From Zygnema cylindricum (taxonomy: Eukaryota > Streptophyta > Zygnematophyceae > Zygnematales > Zygnemataceae), in contig JBBHKE010003392.1 in NCBI GenBank assembly GCA_037447655.1, positions 1 to 23,844 of the forward strand: 23,844 bases of DNA, given 5' to 3'. Each line of letters opens with the position of its first letter. Positions within the stretch are counted from its first letter, which is position 1. Shown in pieces: positions 1 through 14,800 of this stretch. The position numbers and the translations under genes were made by a program. Below the pieces are notes generated by a model. It did not search any database. It saw nothing but the letters and a program-made list of their open reading frames with translations, and was not told the DNA's origin.

Positions 1-1030
1 GTCGATTCCTTCTAATCTATTCCCATCAAGGCCTGTCTGGTCATTTTGTGATCTTGGTTTGTCCTGTGTTTTGTTTGTAGGAGTTGTGTGACTAAGTAAA
101 CGGCTTCCTCTCTGTACTCCCTCCCCCCCTCCCACCCCTGTCAAGCTGGTCACATCGCCTCTTTTGTTCCAAAAAAAAGTGAAATATTTCCCCATCTGAC
201 GTGATGACAAACATGGCAACATTTTTAAAGTTTAGGGAGCGAACAACTAAATGTGATTGCTATACTTTAATGAAACTTTGACTTTGACAACTTTCCTATA
301 CCGAGAAACAAAAACTCAATGTGGAAGAAAACAAAGTCCCAAATGTGTTTCAAAAAAACTGACATACAGAGTGAAGCCAGATTGAAATAGCCTGACAAGC
401 TTTTAGGTGTCCATTCCAATATCCAGAATTGTATTATACTACACCGTAAATTGCTATTAGCGTTAATAACAATAATTCTGTCACGGTTCTCTGAATACAA
501 AATATAGTTATTAAAACTAGTTGTATTTTTCTTGACACAGCGATTCATGGTGAATCTCCTAAACACAGCACCTAATTTTTGGTGCAGTTTTGATAATTAT
601 AAAACAATCTTTGAATGGCAATTAGCCGTCATCTTTGTTTTTGTCCATTTCCGTGCTTTCCCAAAGCTTTAAGTCTGAAAGAATTGGAAAACCTCATCAC
701 TTTCTGACCATCCAGACCAATTATAGGAAATGATAACAGGTTTAACTAATTACAGACTAATTATGAGCTCAGGTGTAGAACCCTTTCTCCTCCCTCCCCT
801 GCTTCAACCAAAGGTTGGCCCATTTCTCTCCTTGAAGATAGAACAACCCCTCGAAATAAATCCGGGTCCCAAACAAGTTGCAAAAATACCGAAGAGACAA
901 ATCCCGTCCTATTGCTAAAATTACCTCCCTCTCTTACAAGCTCTCGACTTCCCAAAGCAAAACAGCCACAACCAGAACAACTATCCTCGTCTCCACATCC
1001 AATCTCACCCAAACCTTTTCCCTCACTCAC
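1..1030 (-). other. TBCD intron 5, partial
   Basis: The stretch left of the CAA|GTGAGT donor at 1030-1029 holds no recognisable TBCD exon. I looked on the minus strand for the next conserved block (an RWSAAKG-like motif) and did not find it. ORFs here are short and do not resemble proteins I know. It is therefore best read as intron 5, continuing past the left edge. A TGACGT-containing site lies near 198-204, but its position inside an intron gives no reason to call it regulatory. Confidence 0.6.
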
Positions 1031-4429
<3,399 letters not shown>

Positions 4430-4442
4430 TTTGAATTTTACT

Positions 4443-4475
4443 TCAATACCAGAATGCAAGAGAGAAATCAAACAT
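4443..4475 (-). other. Possible upstream ORF in TBCD 5' leader
   Basis: A minus-strand ATG at 4475-4473 opens a 10-codon frame (MFDFSLAFWY) ending in TGA at 4445-4443. This is 13 nt before the TBCD start and in another frame. If transcription begins upstream of 4475 it would be a uORF that could lower TBCD translation. The transcription start is not visible from sequence. Confidence 0.35.
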
Positions 4476-5474
4476 AAACGTGTGTCGCACGAGAAGCTTT
4501 CAAGGTTGATAATGTTTCAAGTTGAGAATTAAGTTCTCAGAAGCAAGCATGAAATGTGTTGCCAACATTTCAAATTGCGATTTTTCTTTCTCACAATCTA
4601 GTTAGCTTTAAGAGAAAGCATAAAATGTGCTCCCCTTGAAGCTACGAAGAAGCGTCATGCTTTTTTCCTTTTGTGTTCGACGCCATGGCCTCGAACTCGT
4701 TCTTTTTTGCTACTGGGAACACAGGGGGATCAAAAATTTCAGCAACACAGTTGTAAAATTGCCACTATAGTATTGTACTGCAGTGGCCAATGGGAGGACG
4801 CTAAAAGGTATGTGCACTTTGCCGTACAGTACGGAGGCCTAGCATTGTGGGAGCTGCACTTTTGCGATTGTAAACAATTTCAGAAAATTTCTTCAGCAAT
4901 AGCACCATAAGGAAAGAATAGCCGCCCGTAAATCCTGGAAAGGGCTGGATAATCGGTTCCGCCTTTTCGCCGACCGTCAATAGAGGCCATAGAGATAGAG
5001 AGGATCCAGTCATACGATGACGTGGCAAGTAATATTGGCAGCGGACTTTAATGTCGGTGGTGTAAAATTTCAAATAAACTTTCATATTTATTTAGGTGCC
5101 TTCAGACCTCAATATTCAAACGATGGAGAATTCCGGCTAGTGCGACTCTTAGTTTTTGGCAGAACGCCCTTCAAATAAATCAAAATGTCACGGTTGAGAA
5201 ACTTAAATATTTTAGTCAATGTCTTGAATCTCAATGGGCTAAGCTTGCAATACACTTATTGTTCTAGCATGCTGCTTCTTAAAAATTCACAACAAATGTC
5301 CAGGAAAACACAGTCTTTTCCTTTGTTGGTCAATATCATGTTTGACGACCAGTGATTAGTTCACGATTTTACTTGGTGCTCTTGATGCGTTTGCCCTCTG
5401 TGCTCTAAGAACTTTTGGGGAACATATCTCTATGGAGGTAACTGAGCTTGAGCTTGTTCATAATGATAATACTT
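4476..5474. promoter_or_regulatory. TBCD upstream region with an ACGT-core (bZIP-type) site
   Basis: No coding exon is seen here. The region lies directly 5' of TBCD on its strand. The clearest motif is GATGACGTGGCA at 5016-5027, a TGACGTGGC element of the kind bound by plant bZIP factors, about 590 nt upstream of the start codon. A promoter role is inferred from position. I see no convincing TATA box. Confidence 0.4.
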
Positions 5475-5615
5475 TATAAAGAAAGCACGATGGTAAACTA
5501 TCCGAGTACATGGGAACAAAAAACTGAAAGGCAAAGATGAAAGTGAAAAACCAAATGCAGGTGGAAGCAAATAAAAGGGAAAACAAGGCGAAAGAAACCA
5601 ACAAACAAAAGACAT
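5475..5615 (-). mobile_element. Short 3'-end copy of a LINE-like element
   Basis: The 14-mer GCACGATGGTAAAC at 5485-5498 recurs at 21099-21112, at the 3' end of the retrotransposon relic. Beyond the core the two copies keep colinear similarity (ATC, AGT, then A-rich sequence with matching GCAAATAAAA-like and AACAA stretches) for roughly 100-130 nt. In minus-strand reading both encode a VYHRAF-like string. Only the 3' tail is present, as expected for a heavily 5'-truncated insertion or diverged solo copy. On the plus strand the left side is AT-rich. I could not define target-site duplications. Confidence 0.55.
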
Positions 5616-6933
5616 TGTTCGTAATAGGTTCATTTGGAAGATACTCGGAGATGTAGGGTCGCTGGAAGTTCATTGGCTTCACTTATTTTCGAGGATGTAT
5701 GGTTGTTTTGGTAATTCTTGAGGTGACATTTTTTATGGCTTCGAGAAAACTAGGTCTCGTCATCTTCTGAAGGTGACCTTTGGTGATGAACTTGAAGTGC
5801 TATGAACAAAGGGTAGTCAGCAATGATGTGCCAGTAACAATAATAGTTTACTAGTACAGTTGGCTTTCGAATGGTCAGTGTTATTCAAATTTATTATGAG
5901 TGAATCTGCAACACAATGTATTTGACCTTGTTATCACAATCTTCGAGGTGACAGATGATGACTGAGATTTTCTGGGATGAACATTTTCAGCATGTGCATT
6001 TTGGTGAAGGATAGTTATCTCAAAGCCAAACGAGGTAAAGCATGTGCCACTTCTGTGATTGTATGGCATATTGCTGAGTACCAGCAAAATTATTTCTTCT
6101 AGGACCTATTTCACTGGCAAAAGATTTTAGGCCAGCATGTCGCTCGACAGGACGCTGTAGCCAAGTTCATACTTTTTGTATTTACAATCCCAATACTCTT
6201 TTACACGTGTCAAACAAAAGCCTGATTTGGCTTCCGAATGAAGTAGACTTTCTATATGTTACGTTATTGTTTCACTTTGAAAGAATAATAACCATAGTAC
6301 AGTTCCATACAACCGATAATGTATCACTGTTGGTTGATCATTATGTGAATAGTATTAATGAATAGTGAATAGTATTCCAGCCATGAAAACAAGTTGCGTG
6401 CCTTAGCAGGTTAGTCATCACACTCCGTTCTTCAACTTCAGCAGTTTTCCCAAAATGGAGGTACCACTTCCAAAGACATTGATGCACAGTAAGCCACCAA
6501 AGCAGCAAAATTTTGAGTAGCCTACTTCCTTACAAGTCTCTTATTTTCTGTAGCATGCCATGTTAGCTTTTGTTATCAATTACAATATCTGACGGCCTTG
6601 TCAATAGTCGTTGAACTCGTCAAGTTCTTTATCAGCATCTTGCTCACTCACCCACACACAGGTCATATGATGATGATGATGATGAACAGTCAGATGAATG
6701 CTATAAAGGTTCATATGTATCACTGGGTACAAAATGCATAACACGACAGACATCGACTTTGATGATTGAAATAGGAAAACACAGCCGAGATAACCAAAGG
6801 CTGATTAGGGGAAAAGAAAGTGAGACAAACACCGGAAACCAAACTTCCCCTGCATTTGGAAGAAAAGTGGCTTATTGCGCCTGGATTTTTTTATTCCTTT
6901 TTGTTTACATTCACATTATTAATTAATAATCTG
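5616..6933. other. Intergenic region between TBCD and the Ycf23-like gene
   Basis: No exon recognised on either strand. It holds a short (ATG)6 run at 6667-6684 and a tandem GTGAATAGTATT-like duplication near 6345-6378. A perfect 16-bp AT palindrome at 6915-6930 lies 3 nt beyond the Ycf23-like stop codon. The right part must contain the 3' UTR and polyadenylation region of the Ycf23-like gene. Confidence 0.6.
6915..6930. repeat. 16-bp perfect AT palindrome just past the Ycf23-like stop codon
   Basis: ATTATTAATTAATAAT reads the same on both strands and begins 3 nt after the minus-strand TGA (6936-6934). It may serve as an AT-rich polyadenylation enhancer; that role is an inference from position. 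Confidence 0.6.
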
Positions 6934-9900
6934 TCACTTGCTCATTGATGAAGAGACTCTTGAAAATGAGGGGACCAGGGCCCCAGAAATAGTACGGACA
7001 GCTGCAATCATGGCGATCTCACTGTTGAGCTTGTTGATGGCGGAACCAACTCCCTGTCGCATGCATACAACCAAAGGGCAATATTATCAACAACTGAACC
7101 ACGGATAAAAACCAAAAAGAGCTAAGTCCAAATGCACCCAACTTGTACAGGAGAAGAAATGGTTCGCCAGTCTCCAAGACCCTGAACCTTCGATTTGCAC
7201 AGAGGAGTTTTACACGCAATCAGTGCAAGCAAAAATCAGACTATAAAAACAGACAAATTATAAGCAACTAATAAATGCATGGTCCTTCAGTGACGTATTT
7301 CACAGATTAGTTGCATGGATTACCAGTTAGAAAGTGTAGAAAGCACACAGTGGAGCCTTCGTACATAGTTAATGTGTGGATCCACTCCCTATTTTACAAA
7401 TCATTTTTTTTTTAATAAATTCCCAAACATTATTCTGTAACTTACCACGCCTGCTGCACCAGCTGCCATTGCCATGGGGACGGTCACGTCGCTGAGACCA
7501 GAAGAACACATCACTGGAATATTAACCACCCGGGCAATAGAGTATGTCGCTGCCAGGGCAGGTGAAGCCTGCAAACCAAGGAACAGGAAACCAAGGCTGA
7601 TATTAACATCATGACATACAAGCAAGAGTACTCTACGCTGTACTGTTACCTCTCTACGTGGCACAGCTACACATCAGAAAGCTGTAGCTTGCTTTGTGAG
7701 AATTGCCAACAATGCCCTAGCTTATATTGGTTGGGTCCAATCTTCAAGACATATTTTTGGAAACTAGCAGAAAAAAAATAAAAAAAAAATGAACAGACAA
7801 TCGGAAAATTAAGTCAAACAACCAGTAAGTTGAGCTCCGCCTTACAAACTTAGAAGTCACACATGCCATAAACAAACTGAACCAAGAGAAAAGGTGCTGA
7901 TAGGTGAGACAGATGTTCAGGCTTTGTCATGCGGTGACAGATTTTATAACAATTGTGCTTAAGACAAATTTATTTCCCTCCTTTGCGTCAGCGGGAATAA
8001 ATTAAACACGTAAGAAAGGTATTGTGAGGTCTTCATATAATAATGGATGACAAATTGTAAGGCATACCTTTTCAACCAGGCCGAGCACACCCGCGCTGGA
8101 AGGCTTACTGCTGGTGCCTCCCTCTGTTTGAATAATATCTGCTCCATAGGCAGCAAGTGCCTCTGCCAGCTTCACCTGCACTCCAAATAGATAAGCATTT
8201 TGAAGTTAGATAGTCGTTAATTTCTGATTCCCAAGGCTCCCGCATCAGTATTAGCTGTAACTCACTATAACTTATTATTAAATGGAAAGTGAAGTAGTTT
8301 GGAAACTGGGAAAAACTGTCATTGCCAAGTGCACAACACAAATATAACATTAAAAATACAAACTTTGCAGCTAATTATGCAATTCAAGGGACTTGTGGCA
8401 GACGAAGGGGTGGGCCTTCATATTAGAAAAGCAAATCAAGAATATACCATTTACAGTGAACTACAAGCGTCCATGTAGGATATCGTGGCCCATATTAAAT
8501 ACAACTGCAAACCAGCTTAGAATTTGAAGAAGCTACCATGGAATGATGTCATTTGTCACTTAATTTGAAAGCACTAAAAATGAATAGAGTGGAGTTTTCC
8601 CAACCTGTTCATCCAAATGCAATGTATGTGGCACTGTCACAGAGAGAGCCACATATGGAAGGAGTTCTCTTGTCCTCTTGGTAATGTCCAGAACCTGCAT
8701 GGGAATATGCATAACCAGAAAAAGACTTAGTGAAAGGAAAAATACAACAAAAATGTATGGATAACTTTTTTGGCAGACGACAATGACTTAAAACATCTCA
8801 TAAATCGGATTTCGATCCCATCAATGAGTGCAAAGCAGATGCACATCGCCAACCAGAGATTTGCTAACCGGCGATTCATAAATCTAGTTCAATTAATCCA
8901 AGCACAAACCAAAAAAGAAAAGAATTACAGAAGTCTAACCATGCTTCGTGAAAGAAAAGAGTTCAGCTGCACAAACCTCCGCTGCTGAGAAAGTCCGTCC
9001 ATCCTTATAAAATCCGTCAAAGTTGCCAATTTCCACCTGGGCCGTTGCACCAGGATGACATGCTTTAGATTTGTGCAATAGAGGTCTAAAAGACATCGAT
9101 GCGTAAACATAACATATACCTTGATAAGACCAAGGTATAGAACAAGAAAAGAAGCAAGAAACGGGCACCCATACAAATCATCCTGCTTTTCCATCAAGTC
9201 AACACTGTTATCGAAGTTGTGAAAGAATGTTCTTGCAGACGTTACAGACACCCATTTTACTGACAGCTACAGCAAACATCAAGCTTCAACAAGCAGCACT
9301 GAAGTCAGCTTGGTACCAATTGATGGACTTTTGGTCGGTTACCAATCTTTGATCTTCAGGTGGAATCTATGCATGTCAGTTTTTAACATGAAACTACACA
9401 GTTCCTTTCTACTAGAGTTAATTACGTGAACTTCCTTAGTGTTTTGTTGGCGCAAAAAGCCAAGTAACATCAACAACAGTAACTACAGGAGCTGAGAGCA
9501 ATTGCCTACATCGCCCAACCATAAATTGACACATGCTGGCTTTTATTTTATGAAGGAGGTTATGAAGTGGATACCATATGGGCACCGGCTTCAACCGCAG
9601 GCAAAAAGAGCTCTGGCTCCACAGCTGATACACAAATCTGCCACACAAATGCAGAAAGGTTTAAAATTACAGATGCCGTCCATTTGTTCAAAAAGGAACC
9701 ATCATGTTGCAAGTTCATATAAATAGTCGTCAATCTAGTAGTCACCCAGTGAGCCAACTGAGCCAGTCAGTTCAATTCCATCATTTCTTTTAAGTACTAA
9801 ACCATGGTTCAAAAACATTGGAGAGTGACTGGAGAAAGCACCTGACTTGCTGTAAGGTGAGACAAAAAATGAAAAATTCCTGCTACTAATGATCACAATA

Positions 9901-11080
9901 GCAGTAAAAACAGAATTACACAGTAAATATAGGCGAGAACGACCTGAAATTTTGAAAATTAACCAAATCCATACAGCGTGATTACAATCATTATGCATCA
10001 ACAACAACGCTCAAATACAATGCTTTTATACCCAAGTGCTACAAAACATAATAACATCAAACAAAACCATTAGATGTGCATGACTTTGTCAGGTCTTACA
10101 GGCAATCGAGTAAGGCCGAGGGCCAATTTAACCAACTCTGGATCACATGCAATGTCAACATGAGTGGCTCCTCCCTGAATTCATCAATAATACACAAAAG
10201 AAAACGTATCAGTGAGGCAGCTTTTATCAACAAGTCTGACATACTTTTCTCCCTAGGCTGAGAAAACAGAAACACTCCAGGACATCTTTGAATTTAAATT
10301 AGCTTGCTGATGCGCTGCGTGTATCAAAACAGGGTTATGTTGCCTCTACTTGCTTGAACCCTCGTCATCTTCCCTCATAATCATGACTATGAAATATGCC
10401 TACAATTCCTTTCTGTTCTACCGCAATGCCACCCAATGTAAACTATGTGACAAAGAACAAAAAACCGGAAGAGAGAGGAAATCCTGTAATGTCAACAGAC
10501 CTTCTCAGCAGCTCTGACCACAGCAGCCACATTGTCAGCATCAAAATTATGAAGTCCTGCAATGACCTGCATCGCAAGAAGCTGGTGTCAGAGAGAAAGA
10601 AGTAGCATTTTCCTCATACAAAACAGTTTCATTTTTCTTACTCGAAAAACATAAATCAGTGATAAAAAAAAAACCAGTGACCTCAAGAGATAGAAATATC
10701 TAGTAGTAAAATTTAAAGTGAGAATAATAATAAACGTTTGAAAAAATTAAAAAGGACAATAATGAATTCCTCCAGGTAGCAAAACCTGCCTTGAATGCCC
10801 TGCGCTGCTCAAATGCCTCCATGGCATATCTTCGACTGCTTTCTGCCTGTTCATTTTTGGAGCACAGAGTTACATTTTTACGAATGTAAGTAGCGGATTT
10901 CACGGAAGAAGAAAGAATCTGAATGAGGCCCTCTCCTCTCAAAAATGAAGAGGAGCAGGTGAGTTTTGAATGAAAGAGAGGAGCCTTTGCAGCACTCTGC
11001 TGGCTGCTTCCAGAAAACTCACAGAGAATCTGAGAAGGAATAACCGGTACTGACAGTCTCAATGAAGTAGAAAATGCCAT
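6934..11080 (-). CDS. Nuclear-encoded plastid Ycf23/DUF561-family protein, nine exons, complete
   Basis: Exons (minus strand): 11080-10790, 10566-10501, 10174-10100, 9637-9575, 9036-8977, 8694-8605, 8175-8068, 7568-7446, 7053-6934; 331 aa. All eight introns are phase 0. Family blocks in order: KVIAGLHNFDADN (exon 1/2 join), GGATHVDIACDPELVKLA, ICVSAVEPELF, VEIGNFDGFYKDG, ALSVTVPHTL, GADIIQTEGGTSSKPSSAGV, ATYSIARVVNIPVMCSSGLS and GAAGVGVGSAINKLNSEIAM. The first ~75 residues are rich in Ser and basic residues and poor in acids, so I infer a chloroplast transit peptide before the EAFEQRRAF region where homology starts. Ycf23 is plastid-encoded in red algae and present in cyanobacteria; a TIM-barrel-like fold is likely and its biochemical role is not established. 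Intron 1 fits best with a GC donor (10789-10788). Start context is strong (GCTATGG). Confidence 0.93.
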
Positions 11081-11802
11081 AGCGGAGAACTGCTGTAAAA
11101 GCTTGGAGCAGTGTAGCAGTATTCAAAAGCAGGCACCTTTCAGAGTTCCAAGAAGTGAAGATGAGACCAGAATACTAGAAGAATTGAGTGCGAACATTCA
11201 TCGTATGGAACCGAACTTCTTGGTGTTCAAAACTTGCCGTACTGTGCTTCCAGAGATATTTCGTACAGTTTGTCGGCGATTTAGTCACGTCGGTAAGTCA
11301 CCATGTGATGTACGGTTGCTTTACAGTGGGCTGTGAATACTATGGACCAGGCCATTTTTATACTTTAAAATTTGAACACAAACTTTATCTGAACAAATGG
11401 AATTCCAGATTGCCAGCTCGTTGATGAGAACCGAATCCAGGTAGGCCCCTATGCTTAGCGTACTTAAGAAAAAACAATCTTATTTGTTTATAATTTTATA
11501 TCTCTATTAAAGAAAAATGCTCACACAGTCGTACGGCCATAGCGTGTCCCACTTTTCCCCTGTTCGGCTATTCCCAACGTCGCTTACACATGTGCAAAAA
11601 GTTTACATGCTATACACAACACACGGCGTAAAATAGATATTCTAACTGTGGGCCGAAGTGCTAACCAAGGAGCTACTGTAGCTATCACGTCACGTCTCAA
11701 TTTGTAAGTGGGTAACTCAGAACTCGGCATACGGTGTTTGTTTTCCAAATCATATTTTGTGAGTTTTCATTTCTGACTCACATTTAGCTTTTTCGCGCAG
11801 CC
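11081..11802. promoter_or_regulatory. Divergent promoter region of the Ycf23-like gene and THOC5
   Basis: 722 nt separate two start codons pointing away from each other, so both 5' leaders and promoters must lie here. Overlapping ACGT cores (TCACGTCACGTC, 11685-11696) sit about 110 nt before the THOC5 start and are typical plant bZIP sites. The sequence immediately before the THOC5 ATG (CTTTTTCGCGCAG|CC) resembles a splice acceptor, so THOC5 may have a 5'-UTR intron. Short ORFs at 11103-11336 and 11188-11424 resemble nothing known to me and are taken as leader sequence. Confidence 0.55.
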
Positions 11803-14800
11803 ATGGCTTCCCCCTATGAAGATTTGGCGTCCATTAGGACAAAGTTGCAGAATCTTATGGCCAAGATGATGGCTCTCAAGCATGCTGGCCAGGGAGGCCC
11901 GGCCAGACGTCACCTTATGACGGAAGCAGCTGTTTTGCTTATTGAACTTCGACAATTGAATCGTGTGATATTAAAGAATGAAGAAGATGTTAAATTGCAA
12001 ACTGAGAGTGCCAAGGCGCCGGTGGATAGCACCACTTTGAAGCTCCATAACCTGCTGTACGAAAAAAATCATTACGTGAAGGCAATCAAGGCATGCAACG
12101 ATTTCAAGTCTAAGTATCCTGATATTGATCTTGTGACAGAAGAAGAGTTTTTCAGGGATGCTCCGGATGAATTCAAAGGAAATCCGGAGCTTCGGAATGA
12201 TCCACACAAGTTGATGTTGCAACGATTAAACTATGAACTTTATCAGGTGAGTTTGCAAGTTCAGGGAAAAACTATAGGTTTACAAGGAAGAGAATTATCT
12301 GAACTCCTATGTGCATTTTCTGTTTTTTCCTCTATTTTTTTAGTTTTGCTCTGAGATAATTATTGAAAGAGGCTGAAGACATTTAAGTGCATTACTTGTG
12401 ATTTCCTTATATTGCATTGTGGATTTTTTTTTGTGTTTGGTAATGATGTTTGGTTCAGTAGCGTGCCATCGTCCATCATTGTCATCACAAAAGATTCTAA
12501 TTGGTTGGGGGAAGCACCACTACTTCCTCGTTTATAACGTTGGCCAACATGAAAGAGCTTTAGAAAGAGCAGTTATTTTTTGTAATTAATATATTCACCT
12601 AATTAAATTGTTTGATCCACTTTTGTTATGTCACAGCGCAAGGAGCTTGTGAAGCAGAGAGAGGTGCTTGAAATAAGAAAGCGGACTCTTCAGGACAGTA
12701 TCAACAGTCGAAAAAAGTTTCTTGCCACTCTTCCAGAGCAGTTAAAAACCTTGAAGGCGGCTTCTTTGCCGGTTCAGCAACAGCTCGGCTTGCTTCACAG
12801 CAAAAAGCTTCAGCAGCACAAACGTGCAGAATTGTTGCCGGCACCATTATATATTCTTTATTCGCAGCTGATTTCTTATAGAGATGCGTTTAAAGAAACC
12901 ATCACAGTGGAAATTGTCGGCAGTTTTAAGGAGGCAACAGAGTTAATACGATCTGATGCACTCCGCAATGCAGGTATGTGGACTGGTTTTGGATCTCAAG
13001 TCTTGTTGAGCTCGGCAGCATTAGCATTGTGAAGGACTCTTGTATGTTTTCCCTCGCTCTGCTGTGACCTATTAATATCAAAGTGACTGCAGGTCATTAT
13101 TTTGACGTTCTTTGTCAGTTTCTTCAGGGATTGAGCAAGAAGCAGATGAGGGCAAGGAGGATGATGGGATGGACGATGAGGATGATGGGACAAGGCGCCG
13201 GAAACGCCGCAAGCATGCGGATCATGTGCCTACAAATGCAGGATCACGAGCAATTTTCATACATCCTCTCACTGTTGTCTTACAAGTTTATAGTGAGCAG
13301 GGAGATAATGTGCAAAACAGCGAAGCAAATGATGTTCAAGGAGGAGCCCCATTAGCCATCATAAAGTTTGAATACGTCCGCACACTTAACCTCGTCTATG
13401 CTTTTGCTGACGGCGACGATGGAAATCTGTTGGCAAATTTATTTCCTGGTGATACTGGCTTAGAATTTCCCAACTCGGTGAGTCACAGTGCAGGATTGGA
13501 TTATAATCGATGAATTTGATAAGGAAATGGAGTACTTTACTTGTTTGGAAGATGAGTGTATAGCTTCAACATCATGATTGACAGCAGTTATCTCTTTGAC
13601 GAAGCTTTTTAGGTTACGTACTTAGGCGTTCACTTCTTTGTTGTTCATCTGCAGAGTTTGAAGCTGCATTCCAAGGGTGTTTCGCCAGAATCAAGTCAAC
13701 GACATGGACGCCCATACAAATGGGCTCAGCATCTTTCAGGGCTCGATTTTTTGCCAGAGATCCCCCCATCGCTCGTTGCAGGTTCGGGCTCTGAAGCTGT
13801 GACTGGGGTCTCAGGAGGCCTTGATGAGTATCGGCGACAACACCGTGTCCATAACTTGCTTCAGCAGCTTCGACTACGGTGCAAGGCCATGAGGGCTCTG
13901 AAGTGAGTCGCAGCAGCAGTGAGTCATGCTGCGCTCGTCCCTGAGGCTAGAGTACAAATAGAGTACAAATTGTTGGGAAGATGGGAGATAGTAAAAGCAT
14001 CTGGTAAGAAGCTAGCTAGCAGGAAATAAATAGTTTAAAGACACACTTAGTTTAAGACACAACTCCTGTCATTTTGTAAGGATTTCTTATTCCAAATGAG
14101 TGGTTCATTTTCATTCTGAAAGCTTATTTTTTTTTCTTTTACAGCTTCTTAGGAAGATGATCTGATGAGCACTAGGTCTTTAGTAGCAACTGAGCAGCAT
14201 CATGGCTGCTTGAGCAGGGAGCAGTTGGAGTCCCTGCGCAAGTTAAAGCGGCCTCCACTTCCTCGGGGTTTTGAAAACATCGGGGGGAGAGATTCCACAC
14301 CAAAGTGCACTCTCCGAAATTGGGCAATGATTAGGTCTCAGCCACGACATGTAGTTATCAAACAAATTCAACCAGTTGCAGAAGGGAATAGTTCAGAAGC
14401 ACTCAAAGGTTTACCGCCGTCAGGAAAGTCTGGGAAGTCACCTGTGTTTGGTGATGAAAGCGGGCAAGAGGATGGTGAGTTGCCGGGTCCAGCTGCCCTT
14501 GCTACTTTATCAGCTCCATTATCTCTTGCGGCTTCAATTTCGGAGACCGCAAGATTGCGCAATGCTGTTGCAGCCAGTACTCACAAGTCCTCGGTTTCAA
14601 GCCCTAGCAGGCTCGGTTTAACCCGTGTTAGTTCTGGTGAGCTTACACCTATAAGTGGAGAACAAGCAGAATTGCCGCCATTGTTAGGGACCAGAGATAA
14701 TGCTGGAGGTGTCGATGTTTCTAGCAACATGCATGCATTTGAAGAAGGGCAGGAACAACCTAGATGGCAAGACTTTGGACTACAACAGTTTAGAGCAGTG

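Noticed and set aside
6667-6684. (ATG)6 run as a notable repeat
   Set aside because: Too short to carry meaning beyond an ordinary microsatellite; recorded with the intergenic region.
11971-12222. Minus-strand ORF inside THOC5 exon 1
   Set aside because: Shadow of the coding strand with no recognisable motif.
14165-14217. MSTRSLVATEQHHG as the N-terminus of THOC5 exon 5 or a separate gene start
   Set aside because: The segment sits between the strong and the in-frame acceptor. No donor joins it in phase, and the family match resumes only at KEQLESL.
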